Positions 6,542 through 14,085 are shown, numbered from the stretch's first letter. The stretch is 14,169 nucleotides of DNA from Rickettsiales bacterium (GCA_002725445.1 PBPD01000036.1:1-14169); one strand, 5' to 3'. The notes: a model not told the origin generated them from the sequence alone. Translations and numbers: made by a program.

Positions 6542-8078
6542 TCAAACTCACTGTTTCGCTGCGGCCATATAGCGCGATAAACGAGCCCATGCGAGGGCCC
6601 TGGCTCTGGCCGAGCAGGGTTTCATAAAGGGTTTTGAACCATTCGCGCAGATTCTCATAATTATGTGCCTTGCCCACGCTGAACACTTCGGTCTGAATAG
6701 TGTCCGCATCGGCATCAGCCGGCAGCGCTTCAATAGCGGTTTTCAAATCCTGTAAGGCGGCGCGTTCGGCGTCGTTCGGTGTGCGGTATTGCTTTTCTGG
6801 CTTCACAAAATCGTCGTAATAGCGCACCGCATATTCTGCCAGCTGATCGAGGAATGGATTGCCTTGCGGCGACGCGTTGGGCGCATAGCGGCTGATGAAG
6901 CCCCACAACACCGACTTATCTTCCGGATTGCAGGCGCTTGCCAGATTCAGCAATAGATTGAAGGTCAGGCCTTCCATGGTGAGCTTGGGCGGATTGCCGC
7001 TATGGATATGCCATGCGGGGTTGTCCAGCCAGGCTTGGGCGTCCTGCTCGCGGTATTTATTAATCCACGTAATATACTCATCCACATGTTTGGGGATCAC
7101 ATCGAAATACAAGCGCTTCGCTTTGCGTGGTGCCTGATACATATACAGCGACAGGCTTTGTTGCGGCGCATAGCGCAACCATTCATCAATCGTCAGGCCG
7201 TTACCTTTGGATTTGGAAATTTTCTCGCCTTTTTCATCCAGAAACAGCTCATACGAGAATTGCTGCGGCGGCGTGCCGCCTAAAATGCTGCAGATCGCCG
7301 AGTAGAGCTTGCCGTTAACCAGATGGTCTTTGCCATACATTTCATAATCTACATTCAGCGCTGCCCAGCGCATGCCCATATCAGGCTTCCATTGCATCTT
7401 CACATTACCACCGGTCACTGGCAGTGTGATTTCTTCGCCATCCGGATCGTCAAAGGTGATGGTGCCTGCCTCGCCGTCCACATGTTTCATCGGCACATAC
7501 AACACTTCGCCTGTTTTTGGTGAAATAGGCAGAAACGGGCTGTAGGTTTTCTGACGCTCTTCGCCCAGTGTAGGCAGCATCAGCTTCATAATTTTTTCGT
7601 AGCGCTGCGCCGCCACTTTCAGCATCGCATCATAGGTGCCGTCTTTATAGAGATCGGTCGCGCTTTTGAATTCATAGTCAAAATTGAATGTATCCAGAAA
7701 TGCGCGCAGCTTGGCATTCATGTGATGCCCGTAGCTCTCATGTGTGCCATAAGGGTCGGGCACTTTGGTTAGCGGCTGATTCAAATGTGCGGCTACCATG
7801 TCGGCATTCGGGATATTCTCCGGTACTTTGCGCAAGCCGTCCATATCATCCGACACGCAGAACAGCTTGGTAGGGATATCCGAAATTTGCTCAAACGCAT
7901 GGCGCACCATGCTGGTGCGTGCAACCTCGCCAAACGTGCCAATATGCGGCAGGCCCGACGGTCCGTAGCCCGTTTCAAATAGCACATAGCCTTTTTCAGG
8001 CGGCGCGTTTTCAAAACGTTTTGCCAGCGCCAATGCTTCCTGAATGGGCCATGCTTTGCTTTGTGTAAAATCAACCAT
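6504..8078 (-). CDS. lysS: Lysyl-tRNA synthetase, class I
   Basis: This enzyme attaches lysine to tRNA-Lys. It is the class I (Rossmann-fold) form, unrelated to the class II LysRS of E. coli and typical of archaea, spirochaetes and alphaproteobacteria. With the ATG at 8076-8078 it has 524 residues. That start is preferred because MVDFTQSKAWP aligns with known N-termini and GAGAG lies 7 bp upstream; the frame remains open to 8150. Visible motifs are the HIGH-type PHIGTFGE (44-51) and KMSKS-type KISKSKG (286-292). FETGYGPSGLPHIG and FSY-ELFLDEKGEKIS blocks are characteristic. The gene is intact and overlaps the downstream HAD gene by up to 38 bp. Confidence 0.94.
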   Translation of the reverse strand: MVDFTQSKAWPIQEALALAKRFENAPPEKGYVLFETGYGPSGLPHIGTFGEVARTSMVRHAFEQISDIPTKLFCVSDDMDGLRKVPENIPNADMVAAHLNQPLTKVPDPYGTHESYGHHMNAKLRAFLDTFNFDYEFKSATDLYKDGTYDAMLKVAAQRYEKIMKLMLPTLGEERQKTYSPFLPISPKTGEVLYVPMKHVDGEAGTITFDDPDGEEITLPVTGGNVKMQWKPDMGMRWAALNVDYEMYGKDHLVNGKLYSAICSILGGTPPQQFSYELFLDEKGEKISKSKGNGLTIDEWLRYAPQQSLSLYMYQAPRKAKRLYFDVIPKHVDEYITWINKYREQDAQAWLDNPAWHIHSGNPPKLTMEGLTFNLLLNLASACNPEDKSVLWGFISRYAPNASPQGNPFLDQLAEYAVRYYDDFVKPEKQYRTPNDAERAALQDLKTAIEALPADADADTIQTEVFSVGKAHNYENLREWFKTLYETLLGQSQGPRMGSFIALYGRSETVSLIDRVLSGENLAA

Positions 8079-8200
8079 GCCGCTCTCATAGCAGTGCGCG
8101 CACGCGCGCGCAAGTGGAATAGGCTGCGGCTGCCCAGCATGAAGCACCATGCAAAAAACACGCGCTAGATTGTTGAAAAGCGAAAATTTACCTTTGCCCT

Positions 8201-8230
8201 TTGTCAGACCATAGTATATGAATCGATAAT
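8201..8230 (+). promoter_or_regulatory. Candidate sigma70 promoter for the SPOR gene
   Basis: TTGTCA (8201-8206) and GATAAT (8225-8230) are separated by 18 bp, each matching consensus at five of six positions. The predicted transcript starts about 70 bp before the SPOR gene. The -10 forms the left arm of the palindrome at 8224-8243. Confidence 0.55.
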
Positions 8231-8243
8231 TCTAGAGTTATCG
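8224..8243. promoter_or_regulatory. 20-bp near-perfect palindrome over the -10, candidate operator
   Basis: CGATAATTCTAGAGTTATCG reads as an inverted repeat with one mismatched pair (T8230/G8237) around a central TCTAGA. It covers the -10 box and the expected transcription start, a position suited to a repressor. No regulator is encoded next to it and I do not recognise the motif. Confidence 0.45.
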
Positions 8244-8309
8244 GTGTGCGCAGATAGCGGCAGCAGCATGTGTGAAGAACAAAAACGTCAGTGGGTTAGC
8301 TAGATCGCA

Positions 8310-10217
8310 ATGCAGAGAATGGTTGGGAAGTATGCGGCTTTAGGCCTTTGTGTGGCTATGCTTAGTGGTGCCGTTGCCAGTGCGCAAACCCAGACCGTCT
8401 TCATGGTGCAGCTTGGTTCTTTTGATTCCGAAAATGAGGCGCAACAGCGCTGGCAATCGCTGAAAAATGCCAATCCCGCGATTCTTGGTAATCTGAGCCC
8501 ACGTTTGCGTGAGGTGACGTTGCCGCCGGATAATTTCACCGTTTATCGTACACAGGCGGGCCCGCTTGGCACGCGTCAGCAGGCTCAGGCAATCTGTTCG
8601 CAATTATTGCAGCGTGGCGACGAATGTTTCGTGATTGAAACCGCTATGGTGCTTCCACCGGCGGGCACGATGCAGGCCGACAGTGCGTCCACACCACGTT
8701 TGCCAATTAAAACAGATCCGCGCACGCAAGCATCTGCTGCAGCCTCGCAGGCGGCATCCGTTGCTGCGCGCTCAGCGACAAATGCGGCAGGCACAACGTT
8801 GGTAAATGCACCACGTATTGCGCCGGCAGTGCCAGAGATTCCAGCGATTCCTGAAGTGTCGCGCCCAACACCTCCGAATATCGCGTACGATATTAGCAGC
8901 GATACCGAGGAAGAAGAGGGTTTCTTCTCGGGTTTCTGGCCCTTTGGTGGTGATGATGAGGCCGAGCAGCAGCAAGCTGATGCACGTGAGATCAATCAGG
9001 CGCTGGATCGTGCGCTGATCAACACGCAGCCCGCCGCCAGCAATGAGGCATTGCAGCCTTTGCAACTCGAGCCGGAGGTGCAGGAGCCGCAACGTCCACG
9101 CCCAATTATGACGCCGCAGCGCAGTGCGCCGCCTGCGCCAATACCTGCGCCAGTGCAAGCTGCGAATGCAGAGCCAGCCTATCGTTTGCCGCCGCCACCT
9201 GATAGCTCAGGGCAGGCTGCTACCTCACCGCTACTCAATGCGCCAGTGCCTGCCCCACGTGCGCCACAAATGGCGCGCCGTGATGTGCCAGACAGTCCAC
9301 GTATAGCAGTGCCGCCAGCGCCTGCCGCGGTTAGCACGGTACGCGCACTTGGCACCACGCCGCCGATCGACCAGCGCCAACCACGCACATTGGCTGAGCT
9401 TCAGCAACCAGTTCCACAACCAGCCCCTCAGCCCGCACCGCAATACGACATGCGGCCTGCAGCGGCTAATAGTGGCGCAGATGTAGATGTGGCAGAGGCT
9501 ATCCGAGTGCCGCTTAGCGAGCAGGCTGCACCTCAACCGCGGATTCAAACCGTGTCCGCACAAGCAGCCTTGCGTGCTGGCCTACCTAGTCAAAACCTGC
9601 GTCAGAAAACGCTTTGGGCACAGGTGAGCTATTTCCGGGATCAGCAATCCGCGCTGTCTTACTGGGAGCAATTCCGCCTGGCTAATCCAGAATTTCCGCC
9701 CGTCCGTGTGCGTGTAACGCGGCCTTATCAGTTGAACTCCAGCCGTGCAGCACGTGTGTCGTTGCGCATTGGGCCATTTGAAACGGCCAACTACATTACG
9801 CAAATGTGTAATGCCTTGCCGCTAAATAATCTGCGCTGTAGCGTCGTATCGGATCTTGGTACCTCAGCGGTGGCTAACACGCCACGTTATCGCCAGACCT
9901 ATCGTCGTTACGACCAGCGTTATGCAAATGGGTTGCGCCCAAATACACTGGGTGCGTCGCGCGCTACTAACTGGGTGCAGTTAGGCTCTTACGTGACCCC
10001 GGGGCAGGCCGAGCTTGCTTGGCAGCAGCTGCAGCAAGCGCACCCGCAGTTGCTTGGCAGTTTGCAACGTAACATCATGAGTCCGGCGCTTAGCAGTAGC
10101 ACCCGTGCACAATTCCGTCTGCGCACCGGGCCTTACGCTGTAGCCGGCAACGCAGAGCAATTATGCGACCAGTTGCGACGCCGTGGCGTGAGCTGTTTGG
10201 TAAGCAGCGGTCAATAA
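8310..10217 (+). CDS. Exported proline-rich protein with three SPOR-like domains
   Basis: This 635-residue protein has an N-terminal signal peptide ending near ASA-QT (23-27). Three SPOR-like repeats follow: about 28-112, 434-515 and 553-632. Each begins with a VQLGSF/VSYF/VQLGSY strand, has a WQ/WE helix followed by an ANP or AHP segment, and ends in a G-PF/G-PL/G-PY strand and a second helix. Each carries a C-x9-C pair (C96/C106, C500/C510, C619/C629). SPOR domains bind glycan strands lacking stem peptides at division sites. The roughly 320-residue linker is rich in Pro, Ala and Gln, with an acidic/aromatic patch at 198-219. The ATG at 8310 has only a weak ribosome site; M4 (8319) is an alternative. 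Its stop is 11 bp from convergent def. A role in cell-wall or division processes is inference. Confidence 0.8.
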   Translation: MQRMVGKYAALGLCVAMLSGAVASAQTQTVFMVQLGSFDSENEAQQRWQSLKNANPAILGNLSPRLREVTLPPDNFTVYRTQAGPLGTRQQAQAICSQLLQRGDECFVIETAMVLPPAGTMQADSASTPRLPIKTDPRTQASAAASQAASVAARSATNAAGTTLVNAPRIAPAVPEIPAIPEVSRPTPPNIAYDISSDTEEEEGFFSGFWPFGGDDEAEQQQADAREINQALDRALINTQPAASNEALQPLQLEPEVQEPQRPRPIMTPQRSAPPAPIPAPVQAANAEPAYRLPPPPDSSGQAATSPLLNAPVPAPRAPQMARRDVPDSPRIAVPPAPAAVSTVRALGTTPPIDQRQPRTLAELQQPVPQPAPQPAPQYDMRPAAANSGADVDVAEAIRVPLSEQAAPQPRIQTVSAQAALRAGLPSQNLRQKTLWAQVSYFRDQQSALSYWEQFRLANPEFPPVRVRVTRPYQLNSSRAARVSLRIGPFETANYITQMCNALPLNNLRCSVVSDLGTSAVANTPRYRQTYRRYDQRYANGLRPNTLGASRATNWVQLGSYVTPGQAELAWQQLQQAHPQLLGSLQRNIMSPALSSSTRAQFRLRTGPYAVAGNAEQLCDQLRRRGVSCLVSSGQ

Positions 10218-10228
10218 GCGGTAAAAAT

Positions 10229-10744
10229 TTAGCGAATGCCGTGGGCGCGCATCTGCTTTTGCATGCGGCGCAGTAACATGTCACGCTTGGTTTTCGACAG
10301 ATAATCCAGGAATACCACGCCATCCAGATAATCGATCTCATGCTGAATCACAGTGGCTAACCATCCTTCGGCCTGCATTGGCTGCGTGTTGCCGTTGATA
10401 TCCTGATAGGTGAGGCGTATTTCGGCGGGGCGCTCGATCTCCGCAGAGATAAACGGAAAACTGATCGAGCCTTCTTCAAAACGTTGCACGGCCTCCGAGC
10501 GTGCCTCAATAACCGGATTTACCATCACCATGGGCGCGCGCTCGGCTTGTATTTGCAAATCCACCACTATGATACGCTGCAGCAGCCCTACCATATTCGC
10601 GCCCAATCCGACTGCTTTCTCAGAATACATCACCTTGCACATGGCCTCTGTGGTTGCACGAAGCGCATCGTCAAACGCATTTACCGGCGCGGCCGTCTGT
10701 TTGAAAATAGGGTCAGGCCCATAGATGAGGCGAAGTGTTGTCAT
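10229..10744 (-). CDS. def: Peptide-deformylase-like protein with degenerate active site
   Basis: The product is 171 residues from the ATG at 10742-10744 (MTTLRLIYGPDPIFK aligns with Def N-termini; the open frame continues upstream only into tRNA-Ser). Def removes formyl groups from new proteins using Fe2+ held by one Cys and two His. Here motif 1, normally GxGLAAxQ, reads VGLGANMVG (45-53), losing the Gln. Motif 2, normally EGCLS, reads EGSIS (91-95), replacing the metal Cys with S93. Motif 3, normally HExxH, reads HEIDY (135-139), replacing the second His with Y139. The reading frame and fold are otherwise intact, so this is more likely a maintained pseudoenzyme or altered enzyme than a decaying gene. 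It lies 20 bp after tRNA-Ser. Confidence 0.82.
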   Translation of the reverse strand: MTTLRLIYGPDPIFKQTAAPVNAFDDALRATTEAMCKVMYSEKAVGLGANMVGLLQRIIVVDLQIQAERAPMVMVNPVIEARSEAVQRFEEGSISFPFISAEIERPAEIRLTYQDINGNTQPMQAEGWLATVIQHEIDYLDGVVFLDYLSKTKRDMLLRRMQKQMRAHGIR

Positions 10745-10764
10745 AGGATGAATCGTTTGTCTGA

Positions 10765-10854
10765 TGGCGGATGGGGAGGGATTCGAACCCCCGGGACGCG
10801 CAAACGCCCAACGGTTTTCAAGACCGCCGCTTTCGACCACTCAGCCACCCATCC
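10765..10854 (-). tRNA. tRNA-Ser, anticodon UGA
   Basis: A 90-nt tRNA with a 7-bp acceptor stem GGATGGG/CCCATCC, discriminator G and an encoded CCA (10765-10767). The D region contains GGCTGAGTGGTCGAAAGCGG, typical of tRNA-Ser, followed by anticodon loop CTTGAAA with anticodon TGA (10818-10820), a long variable arm and a GGTTCGAATCC T-loop region. The def-like gene follows after 20 bp on the same strand, so readthrough is likely. Confidence 0.95.
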
Positions 10855-10863
10855 GGCAACACA

Positions 10864-10892
10864 GTCATAATCAATCGTACCGCAGAGGGCAA
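10864..10892 (-). promoter_or_regulatory. Candidate promoter for tRNA-Ser
   Basis: On the minus strand TTGCCC (10887-10892) and TATGAC (10864-10869) are 17 bp apart, each with four of six consensus bases, and the tRNA starts 9 bp after the -10. Spacing and position are good, the match moderate. Confidence 0.4.
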
Positions 10893-10994
10893 GCATCTAG
10901 CTTTTGCCTTTACATGTTTTTTATCATTTTATTCATTTGGACATCTGACTAATTTACTGCTATGTCGCTATAAAAGAAGAAAAAGGACTCGGTT

Positions 10995-11486
10995 ATGCAA
11001 TGGATTCAGGCAGTCATTATCGGCTTCATAGCAGCATTTTTAGTGCAATTTGCAACAAGTGCAGCCATTGCCTTGGGCGTTGCGCCGTTCAACCTTATGC
11101 CAGCAGAAGCGTTCTTGCTAACACAAGGCTTCAATGGCGGTAGTGCCAGCATTATGCTGCATTATGGCTATGCGATTGCTGCAGTCATTACCATGGTGGC
11201 GCTTTCACCGCACAATTTATCTCTTGGCAAAGGCGTGATGCTTGGCGGCATTATGTGGCTGGCAATGATGCTGATCGTATCGCCGCTCATAGGCTGGGGA
11301 TTCTTTGGTTTGGGTGCTGTCATGCACACCACGCTCAACCCGCTATATGTGGCCGCCAGTGGCTGGTATCCTGCCTTCACCTTCTTGCAGCACATGCTGT
11401 TTGGCGTGATAGCGGGAGGCTTCGCATCCGCGTGGATAGATATCCGCATGCCTCGTCAGACGACCCATTTGCGTTATTATTCGTAA
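10995..11486 (+). CDS. Small multi-pass membrane protein of unknown function
   Basis: This 163-residue very hydrophobic protein has an ATG start 7 bp after AAGGA (10983-10987). Four membrane segments are visible at about 5-28, 54-71, 80-100 and 129-148, with a short cytoplasmic-looking basic tail (RMPRQTTHLR). Recognisable blocks are LMPAEAFLLTQGF (34-46), LHYGYA (55-60), SPLIGWGFFGLG (96-107) and LQHMLFGVIAGG (131-142). The pattern is reminiscent of small uncharacterised families such as DUF6789, but I cannot confirm this by eye. A TATAAA (10969-10974), with CTGACT 18 bp upstream, may be its promoter. It stands alone between tRNA-Ser and tRNA-fMet. No function is assigned. Confidence 0.7.
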   Translation: MQWIQAVIIGFIAAFLVQFATSAAIALGVAPFNLMPAEAFLLTQGFNGGSASIMLHYGYAIAAVITMVALSPHNLSLGKGVMLGGIMWLAMMLIVSPLIGWGFFGLGAVMHTTLNPLYVAASGWYPAFTFLQHMLFGVIAGGFASAWIDIRMPRQTTHLRYYS

Positions 11487-11559
11487 ATAAGTCAAAAACC
11501 TGTCCTTAGGGCTTGCATTGCGCCGACTAATAGTCTAAATCTGCGCATCCTATCAGTGA

Positions 11560-11636
<77 letters not shown>

Positions 11637-11669
11637 ATTTTTTCTTTATATTTCAAATACTTTTACCGG

Positions 11670-11687
11670 AACCCGCAGCCACGGGTT
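11670..11687. other. Small hairpin and palindrome after tRNA-fMet
   Basis: AACCCG (11670-11675) and CGGGTT (11682-11687) can pair around a 6-base loop, and the right arm overlaps the perfect palindrome GGGTTAACCC (11683-11692). It lies where acquired DNA seems to begin. It could be part of a recombination site or a weak terminator; neither is shown. Confidence 0.35.
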
Positions 11688-11749
11688 AACCCCAAAATCA
11701 TGCCATGGAAGCACTGTGGAAGCAAGAGGGAGAGAAACGGGCAGAACCA

Positions 11750-11767
11750 AACCTAGTCTGGTAGGTT
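11750..11767. other. Hairpin after the DUF262 gene
   Basis: AACCTA (11750-11755) and TAGGTT (11762-11767) form a 6-bp stem with a 6-base loop, 22 bp beyond the stop of the minus-strand nuclease gene. The position suits a terminator, but no T-run follows on the minus strand. Confidence 0.35.
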
Positions 11768-11789
11768 CCTCTCTTCCAAACAATCCCTC

Positions 11790-13547
11790 TTATGCAGCGG
11801 CTTTTGAAGCTACAACGCCATAATGCTTCATTAGTCGATTGATCGTCTCATTATGGTTTGCACTTAATTGAACAGGTGTCCACTGATCGTAATTTTGTAA
11901 GATGCGAAGTGAGTTTGGGCATGTATCAATATTTTTTTCAAAGTAGCGCTTTTTCTTCTCTGAGTAATCAAGCCGCCCCTGCGAAGTGTTTTTACGTCGT
12001 GTAATTAATACTAGGTTGCCAAGCGTGTCTGTTACCTTAGACCGTTCATCTTCGCTAAAGTCAGCGGCCCATTGGCTCTCTGCTTCTGGATTCTGTGGCA
12101 ATATATGCTCAACAGATAGCGTTTCAAAATGCATTTTTTGATCATGGTTTTGGAAAAGATAATCTAACTTCAATAAGATATAACGAGCAAAACGTCTGCC
12201 ATAAATTTTACCCTCAAGCATGCGTTTTAGGTCATCATCATTGATATTTAGACAGCCTGAAGAAAATACATCGTCTGCAGTAGCTTCATCTTCATCAATT
12301 TTTTTAATTACTGTATTCATCGCTTCAATGCGTGCGGTAGGCGTTTCTTGTGTTACCCAATCTGCAGAAAATTTATTATCTAAGGCCAACAGAAAGTCGT
12401 AAAGCCGTGTTCTCCCGAACTTGTCATAATAACGCAATAGTGGCGGAATCCAATCCGACGAAGGCAAGCCAGTGCTCATTACTTTAAGAAGGTTATCGAA
12501 CTTAAAATCGCCAGTCAGATCATAATTTGAACTGTCAAATAGCTGCTTATAAAGTTTTAAATATTTCTCCACCATTTGGAATGTTTCTTTGCCTTTGGCC
12601 AACAAAGGCGGCTTCTTCTTGCCTGTGCTTTTTTCTTTTTCTTTTGGTTCGTAAATTTTATCTTCAAACTCTTGAAGTAGATTAAGGCGAGCTTTTTCTT
12701 TTACCAGTAAGGTGCGGATATAATTTAGGAAGCGATCAAAATCTTCACCCAGCTCACTTTCGGCATCTTCCCAAAGTTTAGCGTACTTCTTTTTTTCTTC
12801 TTCGGTAGTTAATGCCCCGAGATTGATAGATTTCAAAATATCACTATTACGAAGAGGAACGCCACGATCATTCAAAATAGTAAACAATCGAAATGCATCG
12901 TCTAGATTTTCAGTAGAAACGTATATCAACAAAACATTGTTAAGCAAAAACTTCAGTAATCGATCAGGCTCGACTTTCTTGTTATCAGAAAAGAATTTTT
13001 TAATGTGACCTATAGCTTTGGCCATATTTTGAATACTAATATCACTTCCTGACTTTTTATATTCATCCAGCAATTCATCATTTTGGGTAGTCCCAACCTC
13101 TTTAACAACCACATCAATAAAATCTTGAGCATCTTGCCGAATACAAAAAGTTATCCGAGAGCGTTCAGGAGTGTTGGTGTATTCATCAGCTTCCTGCAGT
13201 ATGCACTGCTGGCACCTTTCTTTGGCTTTTGGGTTTGCCGCTATATCTCTTATAACTGAAAATAGTAGCAAAAGAGTGGTCATCCTTTGCTGACCATCAA
13301 GCAAGTCATTTTCGTCAAATTGATTGCCAGCCACAGGGTTAGCAGACTTGGATTGATAAACGAAAGACCCTAAAAAATATTCTGAATCTGGTTTCTCCAG
13401 CATAGCGTAGGAAATGTCATCTAGCAGATCATTTATTTCATCAGCACCCCACACATATGGCCTCTGATACTCAGGAACCCGGAACCACATGCTAGAGAAT
13501 ATCTCTTTAACCAGTATTTTGTCGCTTTTGATTTCATCTGATTCCAT
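11790..13547 (-). CDS. Single-chain DUF262-DUF1524 nuclease, GmrSD/SspE-like
   Basis: This 585-residue protein has an N-terminal DUF262 domain with VPEYQRPYVW (24-33), YFLGSFVY (57-64) and the nucleotide-handling motif LLDGQQRMTTL (82-92). A middle helical region with a Lys-rich patch follows. The C-terminal DUF1524 domain is an HNH-type nuclease with VEHILPQ (479-485, H481), LGNLVLI (509-515) and KNTSQGRLDY (519-528). Fused DUF262-DUF1524 proteins include GmrSD, which cuts glucosylated hydroxymethylcytosine DNA, and SspE of phosphorothioate defence. The modification recognised here cannot be told. No dnd/ssp genes are in view. The start ATG (13545-13547) has AGGAG 8 bp upstream (13556-13560), and a UmuD-like gene precedes it by 19 bp. 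A/T-rich composition suggests horizontal transfer. Confidence 0.85.
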   Translation of the reverse strand: MESDEIKSDKILVKEIFSSMWFRVPEYQRPYVWGADEINDLLDDISYAMLEKPDSEYFLGSFVYQSKSANPVAGNQFDENDLLDGQQRMTTLLLLFSVIRDIAANPKAKERCQQCILQEADEYTNTPERSRITFCIRQDAQDFIDVVVKEVGTTQNDELLDEYKKSGSDISIQNMAKAIGHIKKFFSDNKKVEPDRLLKFLLNNVLLIYVSTENLDDAFRLFTILNDRGVPLRNSDILKSINLGALTTEEEKKKYAKLWEDAESELGEDFDRFLNYIRTLLVKEKARLNLLQEFEDKIYEPKEKEKSTGKKKPPLLAKGKETFQMVEKYLKLYKQLFDSSNYDLTGDFKFDNLLKVMSTGLPSSDWIPPLLRYYDKFGRTRLYDFLLALDNKFSADWVTQETPTARIEAMNTVIKKIDEDEATADDVFSSGCLNINDDDLKRMLEGKIYGRRFARYILLKLDYLFQNHDQKMHFETLSVEHILPQNPEAESQWAADFSEDERSKVTDTLGNLVLITRRKNTSQGRLDYSEKKKRYFEKNIDTCPNSLRILQNYDQWTPVQLSANHNETINRLMKHYGVVASKAAA

Positions 13548-13566
13548 ATGCCGCTCTCCTAAACCT

Positions 13567-14085
13567 TTATTTTGCTGATTTAATTATACTAGTTACCACA
13601 CCCCATATGTGGAAATTATTTTCTTCATTTATTTCTATGGCCTCATAAGCAATGTTTTCAGGCAAAAGAGTAACACGACTATTTGCTTTTTGGAGTCGTT
13701 TTACTGTCAGCTCACCATCCACTGCTGCTACCACTATTTTACCATCAGAGGCTCTTAAACCTCTGTCTACCACAAGAATGTCGCCCGGGTTTATTCCCGC
13801 CCCAAGCATCGATTCTCCACTCACCGTTACGCAGAAAGTATCTTCCTGCTTGCGCACCATATCTGGGGAAAGGCGCAGGTAATCCTCGATGTGTTCATCC
13901 GCCCATACAGGCTCACCAGCGGCTACTTTGCATGAAAACAATGGTACGTTATATCCCTTCGCTTCAATAAAAGCCTGCACCTCCTCAACCATGCTCATGG
14001 GAACGCGCACAGGCACCGTTTTCTCGCCAAATTTGCCAGTTCCTTTTGGGCGACCCGCGCCCGGACGTACTCCACCACGTGGCAT
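13567..14085 (-). CDS. umuD: UmuD-like self-cleaving S24 protein without adjacent umuC
   Basis: The product is 172 residues. The C-terminal half matches UmuD/LexA peptidase domains: SGESM with nucleophile S92, NPGDILVVDRGL (99-110), VVAAVDGELTVKRLQ with general-base K129, and a GVVTSIIK end. The likely cleavage bond is A56-G57 in KVAAGEP; UmuD proteins usually have GFPSPA after the cut, here GEPVWA. The N-terminus, MPRGGVRPGAGRPKGTGKFG, is a basic Gly/Pro-rich segment found in longer UmuD homologues and is AT-hook-like; no helix-turn-helix is apparent. Cleavage stimulated by RecA filaments is the family behaviour. The usual umuC partner does not follow; a DUF262-DUF1524 nuclease does, 19 bp later. 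AAGGA lies 5 bp before the ATG. The protein could act as a repressor, an activator or a polymerase V subunit. Confidence 0.8.
   Translation of the reverse strand: MPRGGVRPGAGRPKGTGKFGEKTVPVRVPMSMVEEVQAFIEAKGYNVPLFSCKVAAGEPVWADEHIEDYLRLSPDMVRKQEDTFCVTVSGESMLGAGINPGDILVVDRGLRASDGKIVVAAVDGELTVKRLQKANSRVTLLPENIAYEAIEINEENNFHIWGVVTSIIKSAK

Noticed and set aside
8079..8150. Extended lysS start at 8150
   Set aside because: The added 24 residues include the alternating GC tract and are not family-like; the ATG at 8078 has GAGAG upstream and a matching N-terminus.
7793..8161. 122-residue frame in another phase of lysS
   Set aside because: It is a shadow of the conserved lysS frame and has no independent support.
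8268..8303. 11-codon upstream ORF before the SPOR gene
   Set aside because: It has a weak ribosome site and no regulatory codon run or attenuator hairpin; one short frame in a leader is expected by chance.
8585..8995. Long antisense frames opposite the SPOR gene (also 9231-9563 and 8772-9158)
   Set aside because: They are shadows of the Pro/Ala/Gln-rich coding strand, with low-complexity products and no family resemblance.
10745..10840. Extended def start at 10840
   Set aside because: That stretch runs through tRNA-Ser, so the open frame there is accidental.
11525..11535. GACTAATAGTC odd palindrome before tRNA-fMet as an operator
   Set aside because: It is short, lies within a weak promoter region, and fits chance in A/T-rich DNA.
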